Source of the DNA: Ceratothoa steindachneri
Lineage: Eukaryota; Arthropoda; Malacostraca; Isopoda; Cymothoidae
Reading direction: 5' to 3'
NCBI GenBank assembly: GCA_963969495.1
Contig: OZ018319.1
Span: forward strand, 206,383,405-206,447,404
Length of the DNA: 64,000 nucleotides
Below the pieces are notes generated by a model, which worked only from the letters and a program-made list of their open reading frames with translations, was not told the origin of the DNA and searched no databases. The position numbers and the translations under genes are program-made. The first letter of the stretch is position 1; every line of letters begins with the position of its first letter. Positions 25,801 through 36,062 of this stretch are shown piece by piece.

Positions 25801-27085
25801 GGGGTCATTCAAAAGTCACGCTACATTTTTTATCATATTTTAAACCGAAGACTTCAATTTCGTTGTATAATATAGTTCACTAAAGTAGAATTTTTTGATA
25901 TATAAGTTGAACCCTACATCTGGTCAAAATGGGTGATCATTTGACCTTGGAAATGAAGTGTAAAATCGCTGCCTGGAAGGAAGTTTACCAATCTCTAACC
26001 GAAAATCAAAGACAATTCAGTGCTTTCTAATAGACGCCTACTTGCCCATCACGCTCTTCAATATATTTCATTCATAAGATATTTATGGAACCAGGCTCTG
26101 TGGACTATAGACCACGAACAGGAAGAGCTAGAAGTAGCCGTTCTGAGGAAAACATTGCTATCGTTGGAGTAGCTTTTAACAGAAGCCAAGTGAATTCCAT
26201 TAACAGAGCCTCGAGGTAATTAGCTGTTAATGCTTTAACCATCCAACGGACACTACGTAAAGACTTGAAAATGTTACCTTTTATGATACAAGTTTTTTAA
26301 ATCTTATGGAAGATGACTTTGATCGAAAGGTAGAGACATGTGAGACAGTGATGAAGCAATTTTTTACATATCTAGTCTCATGAATCGACACAACACTCGA
26401 TTTGTGGGTAAAAGTAACCCAGTTTTTGAAGAAGAGTACGATCGCGAGTATCCAAAGCTCGTTGTATGGTGCGCTATCTCTTCTAAAATGCTCATTGGAC
26501 ATTTTTTCTTCAAAGATGATCAGCAGCGGACTGCTAATGTGACACGTGTTAATTATGTAGCGAGGATTCTAAACTTTTTTCACCCTGAGTAGTCAATGTT
26601 GATGATAGTTTTGTGCAACAAGATAGTGCTCCTTCACATTATACTAGAGCAGTTTGCAATTTCTTGAATCACAAGTTACTTGATAGATGGGTAGGTCGTC
26701 GAGGACCTCTGGAGTGGCCACCACGTTCTCCAGGTTTGACACACTGTAACTTCTTTCAGTAGTGCTTCCTAAAAAGCAAAGTCTATGCATCAAAGCCCCG
26801 AACTGTTAAAGAGTTAGAGGAACGTATAAGGAATATCTGCAATCTTGTTACAAGGGAGATGCTAACTGCAGTTAGAGAGGAATACATGAAAAGGTAGGCA
26901 ATGTGTCTCGATAAAGAAGGCGCTCAGGTTGAAGTCTACCGAGCCTAAGAAAACAGAAGAGGAATTTTTTCCTCGTGGGAGTAATTCTAGTAGTCTATAG
27001 CAAGTTCACGACTAATTTTGCTCAAATCCATAAAGCTGTTTTCATTTAATTAAAATTTAAAAGTTTAGCGAGACTTTTGAATGAC

Positions 27086-27088
<3 letters not shown>
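25801..27088 (+). mobile_element. DD41D (rosa-type) transposon, second subfamily, both TIRs present
   Basis: The element is 1.29 kb with terminal inverted repeats that share GGTCATTCAAAAGTC. The right end reads GACTTTTGAATGACC on the plus strand. It sits within a TA microsatellite, which supplies the TA targets. Its transposase belongs to the same DD41D group as the elements at 15.6 and 43 kb, but the TIRs and protein differ clearly, so this is a different subfamily. Confidence 0.9.
25929..26900 (+). pseudogene. DD41D transposase, second subfamily, inactivated
   Basis: The start at 25929 reads MGDHLTLEMKCKIAAW. The N-terminal domain continues over frameshifts to MEPGSVDYRPRTGRARSS and LTIQRTLRKDLKM. 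The first catalytic Asp is present in SDEAIFYISSLMNRHNTR near 26350. The longest open piece is 26380-26592. The second Asp is present in VQQDSAPSHYTRA. In the third motif, expected PDLTPCDFF, the Asp is Asn (LTHCNFF), 41 residues after the second. KSKVYASKPRTVKELEERI and the C-terminus follow. Stops and frameshifts are spread throughout. Confidence 0.85.

Positions 27089-27126
<38 letters not shown>
27089..27126. repeat. (TA)n microsatellite
   Basis: A TA run between the right TIR of the DD41D element and the Penelope-like terminus that follows. It is probably the other half of the tract at 25.67 kb. Confidence 0.95.
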
Positions 27127-27128
<2 letters not shown>

Positions 27129-27330
27129 GAAAAAAGCTCACAGAGTGCACGTGAGTCAAAGTTGTGCAGATACACCCACAAAGAAATAGTGAAAAACGAT
27201 TCCAAGCGCTTTCGTCTTTATTTTTAAAGACCTTTTCAAGGAGTGAACAGGAGGCTGAATATACATTGCCTTAAATACTGGAAGGGGGATTAGAATACCC
27301 ACCTCTGAACCTTAATTAGGGGGTACAAAA
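27127..27330 (-). mobile_element. Penelope-like or retrozyme-like terminus with a degenerate hammerhead motif
   Basis: On the minus strand the block contains a hammerhead-like core. Stem II is GTCTTT (27226-27231) pairing with AAAGAC (27214-27219), followed at once by GAAAGC (27213-27208). The upstream box reads CTTGAAA in place of CTGANGA, so the core is degenerate. Penelope-like elements are known to carry hammerhead motifs in their terminal repeats. The block abuts a TA microsatellite. No coding part of the element is present. Confidence 0.45.
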
Positions 27331-28205
27331 TCCTGAAACAACTTTATTTGAGATTTTCGTATGTAGTGATAATGGGGTCTAACATGAACAAACCAGAGCT
27401 AATATATTTCTCGAAATATAATTACTGCATTTTATGACTGGTTTGGCACTGTTCCAGTTAATGCTATGGTTAAGATTGTACATATGTAGAAAAAGCGCAG
27501 ATTGTTCACTGTGATTACGTACATTGGCTTAATGTTGGTTCACTTGGACATCCAGTATGTCCATAATAACATTTTAATTTTTTGCTACTTTTCGAAAACT
27601 ACAAGTTTTCATCTTTAGGCTAAAATACAAGTTTACTAAAGTTAATACATATAAAGAAAACATGAGAGGGTAGTGGTCAATAAGACATTGAATTGCTTTA
27701 AAAGGTGACTACTTATAAAATATCAATAAAATGTACTATAAGTTTTAAAATTTAAAATATGACTTAACATTAGTTAAAATTGCTTTAAAACTGACTCAGA
27801 AAAGTAGATAAGAAGAAGAATAAATTTAAAATTTATTTTAGAAATTTGTAAAAGTTAATTAATTAAAAACTATAAGAGAAATTGACCTGGCAGTAGTTAA
27901 AGATAACACAGGCTTGCGTTTGAAAATACTAAGTTCCTCAGGATTGTTTGTGATTTCTTAATGAATCAAACCCCCTGAGATCAAAAATGAATGTATTTTC
28001 ATTCAATCAGGTCAGATTTTCTCAGTACAGCATACACCATTTTCATTGAGATGACCTCATTTTTCCTGAAAAAACTTTTCAAAAACCTTTCTCTATCTAA
28101 TAATGCATTATTATTGTTATATCATAGAAACAGGAATAAACGTATGTAAACTATAATGATTTTACTAAAACAAATAATTAAAGAATGCAACATAATAAAG
28201 AAAAT
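27331..28205. other. No recognisable gene
   Basis: Very AT-rich sequence without long open frames or recognisable repeats. Confidence 0.3.
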
Positions 28206-28209
28206 AATT

Positions 28210-28920
28210 CTAATTTCCAAGAAAAGACGCCCTTGACGATTTTCGTTGGTGCCTCTCATCTGGTGAATCACGCTTCAAACACCAACAATAGTCAGCAAGG
28301 ATGTTTACGTCCCATTTACACTGGTACCTGGATTTCATTGTTTTGATGTCCTGATAGAATCTTTCCCCCTGTTCTTCACTGGAATCCTCGCAGTTGTCGG
28401 GAAAATAATCCAGATGGGGCTGTAAAAAGTGTATCTTTATAGACATTCGAGTTCCCAAATGTTTGAGTCTTGTTAGGAGCTGATTGACCAGGGCAACGTA
28501 TTCAAGGCTTCTTTTATTGCCTAGAAAATTGTTAACTAGAGCTTTGAAAGCATTCCAGGCATCTTTTTCTATGTCCGTCATTGCTGCCTCAAACTGAAGA
28601 TCTCTCATCATGTTCCTGATCTGAGGTCCATCAAAAATTCCCGCATGGAGCTTAGCGTCACTGATCTGTGGAATTTTTTCAACGAGAAATTTAAAAGCTT
28701 GGCCTTCTTTATTAGTGGTTTTGACATCAATTTTCATTATGCCAAGCTTTATATGCAGTTGAGGAAGCAGTATTTTGTGACGAGGCACTAAAGTTTCAGC
28801 CATAACATTGTTTGATCCAATTCTAAATGCTTCTCGTGGAGGCCAAACCTTCTTCTCATAGTGCACACTATCTGCACGACTGTCCCATAAACATGGGAAA
28901 CAGGGATGCTTGGTAAAGCA
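28210..28920 (-). CDS. Orphan repeat-associated protein, C-terminal part (largely open frame)
   Basis: The minus-strand frame is open from about 28920 to a stop at 28210. It gives over 230 residues, a length unusual in this window. It includes HPCFPCLWDSRADSVHYEKK at the start, ILLPQLHIKLGIMK near the middle, and EEQGERFYQDIKTMKSRYQ followed by ADYCWCLKRD near the end. I recognise the pattern (Cys-rich LWDSR, LHIKLG, EEQGERFHQDI) as a multi-copy uncharacterised protein family in arthropods and cnidarians. Its multi-copy nature suggests a mobile-element origin. I cannot name a function. A stop about four codons upstream of FTKHPCF indicates truncation. Confidence 0.6.
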   Translation of the reverse strand, partial: CFTKHPCFPCLWDSRADSVHYEKKVWPPREAFRIGSNNVMAETLVPRHKILLPQLHIKLGIMKIDVKTTNKEGQAFKFLVEKIPQISDAKLHAGIFDGPQIRNMMRDLQFEAAMTDIEKDAWNAFKALVNNFLGNKRSLEYVALVNQLLTRLKHLGTRMSIKIHFLQPHLDYFPDNCEDSSEEQGERFYQDIKTMKSRYQCKWDVNILADYCWCLKRDSPDERHQRKSSRASFLGN

Positions 28921-29381
28921 GACACTGGAAAACTAGCCAGTCTCATTTATTCATCGGAGAGATTTTCTTACTCAAGAAGTTGGAAATACGATACCTTTTC
29001 AATGGAGAAAGTTTACGAAGAAAATAGACGCAAATTAGCCACCTGTCTAGGGGGATCTGGAAAAAAAGAAGCCATTCATCTTAATTTCACCTTACTTTTC
29101 ATTTTCATTTTCATCTATCGTCTCCAGATACCCGTACCAGATGAGCCCCCGGACAATGGGCCGGGTTGCAACATTGCAGGGGAGTCTAACCCCTTCGCCT
29201 GTGAGGGGTCTTCAAGACCACTGAGGGACACGTAACCGTATCAGTGTGTGGTAGGAAGCAATCTCAGTTTTTAATTCCCTCGAGGCGGCAGCACCCCCGG
29301 CTAGCGATGGTTGAGTCCGCGCTAGCCAACAAAAAGTCCGTCACTATTCACCCCTCGAGAGGAGCGCACCCGAGTCCATCC

Positions 29382-29406
29382 ATCCATTCATTCATTCATT
29401 CATTCA
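29382..29406. repeat. Short (ATTC)n repeat in the LINE leader
   Basis: About six ATTC units lie just upstream of ORF1 of LINE copy C. Copy B has a short tetranucleotide repeat (GGTA) in the equivalent place. Confidence 0.8.
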
Positions 29407-29478
29407 TCCTATTCATCATATCAGCCAAGTTAGAGAGGGCGAGGCTATGGGATAATGGGAGGAGGGCTCCTCCATTTC

Positions 29479-31005
29479 ACAAATATGAACATGGAATACG
29501 GAAGACTACCACTAAGGACGGAGCAAGGAAAAACGAAACCGGAAAGAGGATTATTGATTATGATCCTATATACCGACCTAAAAATCGCCATTAGGAAGTT
29601 GATAGATGTACCTAACGGATACGTTGCGCTCTGTAATAAACAAGAAGACGTTGAACGGTTGATAGCAACGAATGGGCTAATGGACCTGAGCAAATTAGTC
29701 TAGTCCCAAAACTGCCTCCACAACTAATGGCCAATCGCTCATTTATATTTCACAAAGTGGACCTCTGTGTCGGGTCGCACAGTAACGAGAAATTAAAGAA
29801 GAACTGGACATGGAAAACTAGTTTCTCAAAATCTCGGAGCTCATCAAATTCGGCCACCACACACACGTCTTCAAAGTAGTGCGCACCACATCTGAGATGG
29901 CCAACATATCCACGACCAACGGAGTATTGGCGTTCGGCATGCAAATTCCACCCAAAAATCTCGAAGTTGAGAAGTTCACAAATGTGCAAACCTGCTTTCA
30001 ATGGTATGCAATCAAGAATCATGTGACAAGAAACTGTCCCCGAAGAGATCTTAAAATCTGCTCTAAATGCAACAATACCAGCCACAACTTTTCTGAATGC
30101 ACAGAACAATTTAAAAATGCAGAAATTGTCAGAGACCGCACAGGACCATGGCCATCAATTGTCCCCATAGAAAAGCCATAATAGAAAAGAAAGAACAAGA
30201 AGAAAAGGATGAAATTCAAACGAAAACCAAACCTACGCCAGCGTAGCAAAAGCTACACTAAAAGAAGTAAAGGAGACACAAGAACAAAAAAATATTATTA
30301 ACGTAAATGAGGGCACCAGCCTCGACATACTGGCGTGCATAATGTTCGCACACATGCACAATATAGCCCCACCGGGAACATTCGCAGAAACCTTGAATCT
30401 TCTGTTGGAAAAGAACGTCATTCGTAAGATGTGCCCCTCCCCCAAACCCTCCCTCGGCACTCACTTACGGCGTTACTGCGGAGAAAACTCTGCAAGTCAA
30501 GGACATGTTGGAAGTTGAAGCCACACTAGCAGAAAAAGAACAACACGAAAAATCTGGAGAAACAAATGAGGACGAAATGGAAACCGATGATACAGAAAAG
30601 TAACCCAAAACCATGGTGAAAAAGAAAACAAACAAGAAAAAGAAGAAAAAAACAAAGAAATTACCACAGCAACAGAAACCACAACGGATTCTGAAGTAGA
30701 AAACGATAACGAGGGATGCCAGTACGAAGCAAGAAACCTTAAGCTCATATTCTTCGTACACGAGGCATATCCTCTGCCTAAAGGTGTCAGACCATCAAAC
30801 ACTAAAAAGGCATAGAAAGAGGGACATACAAATGGGTCTACGTCACTGATCACGAGGAATCCTCCATCCAAAAATTATTAGGAGAGAACCGAATCAGATT
30901 CTACTCTAATGACGTCAGAATTCTTTAAAAAGAGACTTTCGAAAAGGTGACCAACAGAAAATGGAAGAACGCTAAAACAAAACAAGAAGCAAGCAAAACA
31001 GAATA
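29479..31005 (+). pseudogene. LINE copy C ORF1 (gag-like), broken
   Basis: The N-terminus around 29479-29703 matches copy B (YVALCNKQEDVERLI here, YIAICQNNRDMDKIL there). Zinc knuckles appear at about 29985-30130 as CFQWYAIKNHVTRNC (second Cys replaced) and CSKCNNTSHNFSEC, and in another frame CRNCQRPHRTMAINC. A basic and acidic low-complexity region follows to about 30.66 kb, then a C-terminal part to about 31.0 kb. Several frameshifts and stops occur. Confidence 0.75.
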
Positions 31006-31026
31006 GAAAACCTTTCCCTATAGATC

Positions 31027-33650
31027 ATGAACTACGCCAACATAAAGTTAAAAATCCTCCACCTAAATACAGACGGGTGGAAAAATAAAAATATTCAATA
31101 CGACAACTTCTTTCGCCAAATAGACACAGACATAATAACAATTTCCGAACATGAAATAAAAGACGATGAACAAATAAAAATACACAACTATGACATCATT
31201 AAAACAAAACCCATCGGGGAAAGGTATGACGGAACAGCAATTGCTGTTAAAAAAGGGTTATATTTTGCCCAAGAAAGAGAGGGCGATGAGGCATACGCTG
31301 CTGTGACCGTGCAGATGGAATTCTCTTCACTCACGATAGTAGCGGCTTACCAACCACCTCGCCGCTCATACATACCAATTCACTCGATAATAGAAATATT
31401 TAGCAGAACAATCCGACAATACTACTAGGAGACCGAAACACAAGACTACTGGAATCAGGATACAGAACAAAAAATAATGCAGGAAGAAATTTAGAACTCC
31501 TGATAGAAAGGAACATCATAATACGTGCTGGACCAGAGTTCCCGACTTACATAAATAGATGAGCATCAACTAAACCAGACATAGTGTTAACTAGTAACAA
31601 CTTCCCCTATAAAATGCATATGGAACCAGTCCCTGCAATCCTGGTGACCATTAATCAGAACCCAATACAGATCCAAGTTTAAACAAGGAAATCCAACAGA
31701 AGGAACAACTGGAATACATATAGGACTATGCTGCAGGGTTATGCTCAACAAGAACTGGAAGGCAAAAAAATTGAGGAGTTAGAAGAGGTAACAGACGCAT
31801 TAATAAAGTGCATCACAGATGCAGATGAAAAATGCGTTTCATAAATTAAATACAAAACGCTACCTCACCAGAAATGGACTGAGGAGATGAGAAGAAAAGC
31901 GAGAAACATTGAGCAAAGATACACGAAAATTAGAGAAACTGGCACAAGTCAGATAAAGACGAAGGAGCTAAGACAACTAAGGAGTGATATGATATTTATC
32001 ATTGAAGAGCATAAAGAGACCTATGGAATGAATTTATAAGCAAAGTGGAAAACACGGCAGAAACAAGAAAAGCCTTGAAATTGATAAACCTAATAAAAAA
32101 TAAACCCCCCAGAAAGAAGACCCAAATAAAAAATGAAAAAGGAGAAATCATAAACAGCAACGAAGAAACAGCAGATGAATTTAGAGAACACTGAGGGAGA
32201 AATATTCCATCAAAGAAGAAGATAACCAGAATATGACGCAGAAACGGAGGAAAGACTAAACAGATTCTTAATAACAAACAGGCACAGAATTACTCCAGAA
32301 AGAAGAGTTGACTACACCACACAAGAAAACGCAAGTCTAGGACCGCAGATCACAGAAAAAGAGCTGAAAAGTGCCACAAGATCGTTTAAGCAGAGGGCTC
32401 CCGGAAGTACAGGCCTCACAAAATATAACTATGAGAATGCTCAAGAGAATATAACTAAGACAATTGCTGACCTTTTCAACGCATATCTTAACATAGGAAC
32501 TTATCCGGAAAGATTTAAGATAGCAAAAATGGTTTTCCTGCTGAAGCAAGGGAAACCAACCCACTTAGTTTCAAGCTTTAGGCCAATTTCCCTACTGAAC
32601 TTTCTGGGTAAGGTCCTGGAAAAGATCTTAAATCATAGGCTGGTGGTCGAATACCTAGAAGAAAACCGAAAGGAAAGGGACTCTACCCCAGAAATAGCTA
32701 CACTAACCGAAAAGATTGCACAGGCCAAAACAGAAAATAGATACGTGGTTCTCCAGGATGTCGAGAAGGCTTTTGATAAGGTCTGGGTTGAAGGGCCTGA
32801 ATATAAGCTCATCCAGCTCGATCTCGGCATCAAGATGGAGAGAATTTTGACTGACTATGTAACCAATAGAAAAGCCTACGTCTCCATCGAGGACCACGCG
32901 GGACCGCTTTCCATCTACAGACGGGGGTCTCACAGGGGGTGGTCTGAGCCACACCCTATACGCGATCTTCACGGCTTACCTTCGGCCCCTAATAACACCA
33001 GGATGTCTAAATATTAAAATACACGGACATCAGTCAGATTATTCCATCACGATCCACTAATCCAAGATGGCAGGCACGAGCTACGGAAAGGGAAATAAAG
33101 AATATTAATGACTATGAAAACAAATAGAAAATTAAAACTAACATAACATCCACAAATTCAAAATAATACCATTATCCAGACTTAAGAAAGACCAAATATC
33201 AATTGACGGCACCAACCACAGTTACGCGACGGAAGGAAGTGTACTAGGGTTACACATTAGCACAAGAGGCTACCCGTCTCATGCGAAGGCAAGGATAGCC
33301 AAAGCCAGAAATGGCCTAAGGCTAATGCACACCCTCGGCAGAATTAATAAAAAAACGACTGAGAACATTGTACAAAGCATTTCTTGAATCAGTCTAGTAT
33401 ACCCCCGATCCTTTTACACACTATCCCGAAGTGAAATAAGAAGAAACTTCAGAGAATCCAAAATGAAGCAATCTAATTAATAACCAAAACTAGAAGAGCA
33501 GAAAGAAAGCGCATCAGAGACTTAATCGAACTAGCAGATATTGACCCAATCGACCTGACCCTGGAGAACAGGGCGAAGAAAATATAGCAGAAAATTGAAC
33601 GAAAACATCCGCAGATATTTAGATTCTGAGGATTCAAAATGAAAACTCAA
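31027..33650 (+). pseudogene. LINE copy C ORF2 (endonuclease and reverse transcriptase), broken
   Basis: ORF2 opens at 31027 with MNYANIKLKILHLNTDGW and is open to 31428, ending in AAYQPPRRSYIP, the same segment as AAYQQPRGDYLP in copy A. The endonuclease end and RT linker follow in fragments. The RT is open at 32529-33017 with SSFRPISLLNFLGKVLEKIL and EKAFDKVWVEG. The AxDD active-site box is not recognisable after a frameshift near 32.95 kb. The remaining C-terminal pieces run to about 33.65 kb. Confidence 0.8.
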
Positions 33651-33985
33651 CTAAGAGGTTCCTAAGCAGTGGGATCCACCTACGGCAGGTGGAACTACCA
33701 ATCTATACATGAAAACATAATCCGAAACAGAAAATGAATCAAGAGAAGTATATCCAAGCAGTAGACAAGAATATAAAGGCATGAAAGCCCTAAATAAACA
33801 ATAAAGAATAATAAACAAAGAAAACATGAATTAGAAGCAAAATATAGATGCCCAATTATATAAATATTCGTATACATTTATATAAATTTATGCAATAGAA
33901 CCTACGTACCTGTAAAAGGTCAAACTTAGCAGAACCTTTCAAAAATATAGAAGACAGAATAATTAAAATAACTAAAGAAAGAACA

Positions 33986-33999
33986 GCCAGTCTCCTGGC
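33986..33999 (+). other. 3'-terminal hairpin of LINE copy C
   Basis: GCCAG, TCTC, CTGGC forms a perfect 5-bp stem at the 3' end of the element. It differs in sequence from the copy A hairpin but has the same position and stem length. Confidence 0.4.
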
Positions 34000-34129
34000 A
34001 TATATTCATCACTCATCATACATACTCACATCCCCCTAAAAAATACCCCCCAAACTCTCATGCCCCTTCTTCTCTCACTTATTCATTCAGTATACCAAAT
34101 TCTGTCTCCACCATACTTCATCGGTAAAG

Positions 34130-34367
34130 GAGGAAAGAATACATAAAGACGCTCCGAAGATGATCGAATAGATCGAAAGCTTAGCAATTTAAGTTTGATT
34201 TTTACCAAACGCATTTATTAGAAAGAGAGATAAATATAGAACAAGTGATCTACCATCTACAAGATGGACTAAAACAGACTTTAAGAAGACAAGAAAGTTG
34301 CCAAAGGCGAAATATACTATGGTCTTTAACAAAATTTCCATTCAGGAAAGACTGCTACCCATCTACA

Positions 34368-34371
<4 letters not shown>
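34130..34371 (+). mobile_element. Penelope-like terminus with a hammerhead-like motif
   Basis: At 34154-34180 the order is CCGAAGA, T, GATC, five-base loop, GATC, GAAAGC. This is a hammerhead-like core with a 4-bp stem II and one substitution in the CTGANGA box. About 200 bases later a frame reads RTLRRQ... then SIQERLLPIYTNI, directly before a long TA microsatellite. The layout parallels the blocks at 27.1 and 37.8 kb. Confidence 0.4.

Positions 34372-34462
<91 letters not shown>
34372..34462. repeat. (TA)n microsatellite
   Basis: About 90 bases of uninterrupted TA. The Tyr-Ile repeat frames across it are artefacts of the repeat. Confidence 0.97.
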
Positions 34463-34466
<4 letters not shown>

Positions 34467-34899
34467 TTTTCAGGATTTTATTCAAAAAATATTTCATTTG
34501 AACTTTAGTCAAATTAAAATTTTCAAATTTTGAACTAATTTTTGAATACCGTGGATGTATTAAGGGAACCTTTTTGGGATTTCTATTTCTTCTGTATTTG
34601 ATATTCTCGTTGCAATTATCTGATTCATTAATTTTCGAAATAATCAGTCTGATGACTCCTGTCGAGGCTGAATTGTCTGTGGAATTATTTGCGTTTACTC
34701 TTTCGTGGTTTTGCTGCTTTCGAAGGGAGCGAGGGAGCAAGGTAAAAGTAATTGGCAATAGTTTCATTTTACTTTAGTTTAAAGGAATATATCCTCTCTA
34801 CGTCCTATCACACATAAAGAAAAGTCCTTGGTAGGTAATAGTGTCGTTCTGAATACTATTTTCCATATCCTATGCTATCCCCTTAAATATGTGCCATTT

Positions 34900-35625
34900 T
34901 CACTCCAAGGAAGGAGTACCGAACACTTGATCATGTAATGAAAAAATACCTAAACAAATGGAAGAGAGAAAATGACAACACTGAAGGATAAACAAAACGA
35001 CTTGAAGATTTATATCAGGTACTTTACTATTGCAATTTAAATCAGATACCAGATAATAACTCATTAAAAGAGAAGGAACTCTCACCAGTAGTTGAGGGCG
35101 AAAGAAGCCATCTTATTTGGATGAGTCAAATCTTGCTCCCTTAACCTTTGCTATTCTGTACACAAAATATTTAAGGAAAAATGGTATTCATCTGAAAAAA
35201 TCGAATGATTAAAGCTCTACGAGTATATTCGTTGACTATCAGCAGCATACAAGTTACTTCTATAAAAAAATAAAAGGATTCACGAAACAAATAATAAGCA
35301 ATGCATAAATAACATACCTTCCTACAAATGGTGGCAGGCGACATCGTCATTACGCTAAATTTAGTTAGTAATAAGATGCATATAATAAATGGAGTGAGAG
35401 AAGACCCCATTTATCCCAAATTTCTTTTTAGTCCTACTTGAGGAGATTTTTCATGCCATTGGACAAAGACAAAAGGGAAATTAATGGTTGATTTTCGAGT
35501 CACTTTCGCTTTGCTGAAGATGTCTTGTTTCTCCTCGAATCCAGAATATATACTAAGAATGATAACAGAATTAGCAAAAGTCAGTCCCACAGGAGGAATG
35601 ACGTTAATATATCGGGTACCCATAA
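34900..35625 (+). pseudogene. RTE-like reverse transcriptase fragment
   Basis: Fragments in changing frames read YRTLDHVMKKYLNKWKRE, IFVDYQQ, INGVREDPIYPKFLF (compare KKGVRQGDPISPKLF), LEEIFHAIGQ and SHFRFAEDVLFLLES. The last corresponds to the SHLRFADDIVL active-site segment with the second Asp of the box kept and the first changed to Glu. The order is that of an RTE-type RT. Many stops are present. It is joined directly to a DD41D-like relic at about 35.63 kb. Confidence 0.6.
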
Positions 35626-35639
35626 TTTCTGGAAACAGA

Positions 35640-36062
35640 AAATATTACAATGGTCTCCTTGTTCCCCGGACCTTACTTACCCTCTCCCGCCTAAATGAGT
35701 TTTTTTTTCTGGGTTATGCTAAAGGAGAAGTTTTACTCACAGGTTTCTTCGTTCACCAGACCCTAACACACTTTACCTCTTTTCCCGGCCTGTGCTAAAG
35801 GAGGAGGTGTATTCAATGGTCTCCTCCTTCACCAGAACATATCCCTCTGGACTTCTTTATCTGGGGAAAGCCAAAAGAAGGTATACTCAATGGAAACTAA
35901 AGCTACAGGAAACCTGTAGAAAAAGAGCATGATAAATGAATGTGCTCAAATTGACGGAAATTTGGAGTTAATATATCGGCTTCATCGGGTGAATATCGCA
36001 AAGCACATAGAAATTAGCATCACAAATGGTGGAAATCACATTGAAGATGTTATTTATTAATA
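35640..36062 (+). pseudogene. Tc1/mariner (DD41D-like) transposase C-terminus with a triplicated motif
   Basis: The C-terminus reads SPPSPEHIPLDFFIWGKPKE, matching the third-Asp motif PPRSPDLTPLDFFLWG. It then runs to RVNIAKHIEISITNGGNHIE and a stop at about 36062. Before it, two further partial copies of the same stretch stand in tandem (35650-35740 and 35741-35815), the last being 35816-35891. The upstream catalytic motifs are absent. Confidence 0.65.

Larger units (their letters stand above)
29080..34020 (+). mobile_element. Jockey-like LINE, copy C (near full length, decayed)
   Basis: A GC-rich leader (about 29.1-29.47 kb) with a short ATTC repeat precedes ORF1 (from 29479). ORF2 starts at 31027, and an A-rich 3' region ends in a hairpin at 33986-33999. 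Organisation and protein sequence match copy A. The spacing, with ORF2 beginning a few dozen bases after ORF1, is also the same. The element is about 4.9 kb, so it shows the probable full structure of the family. Stops and frameshifts are frequent. Confidence 0.8.

Noticed and set aside
25623..25883. Open frames made of Tyr-Ile or Arg-Glu repeats (also at 34245-34508, 37539-37865, 38155-38484 and 41952-42152)
   Set aside because: They are translations of TA and GA microsatellites.
28906..29594. Plus-strand open frames before LINE copy C (109 and 116 residues)
   Set aside because: The first is partly antisense to the orphan ORF. Both then run into the GC-rich LINE leader and show no domain.
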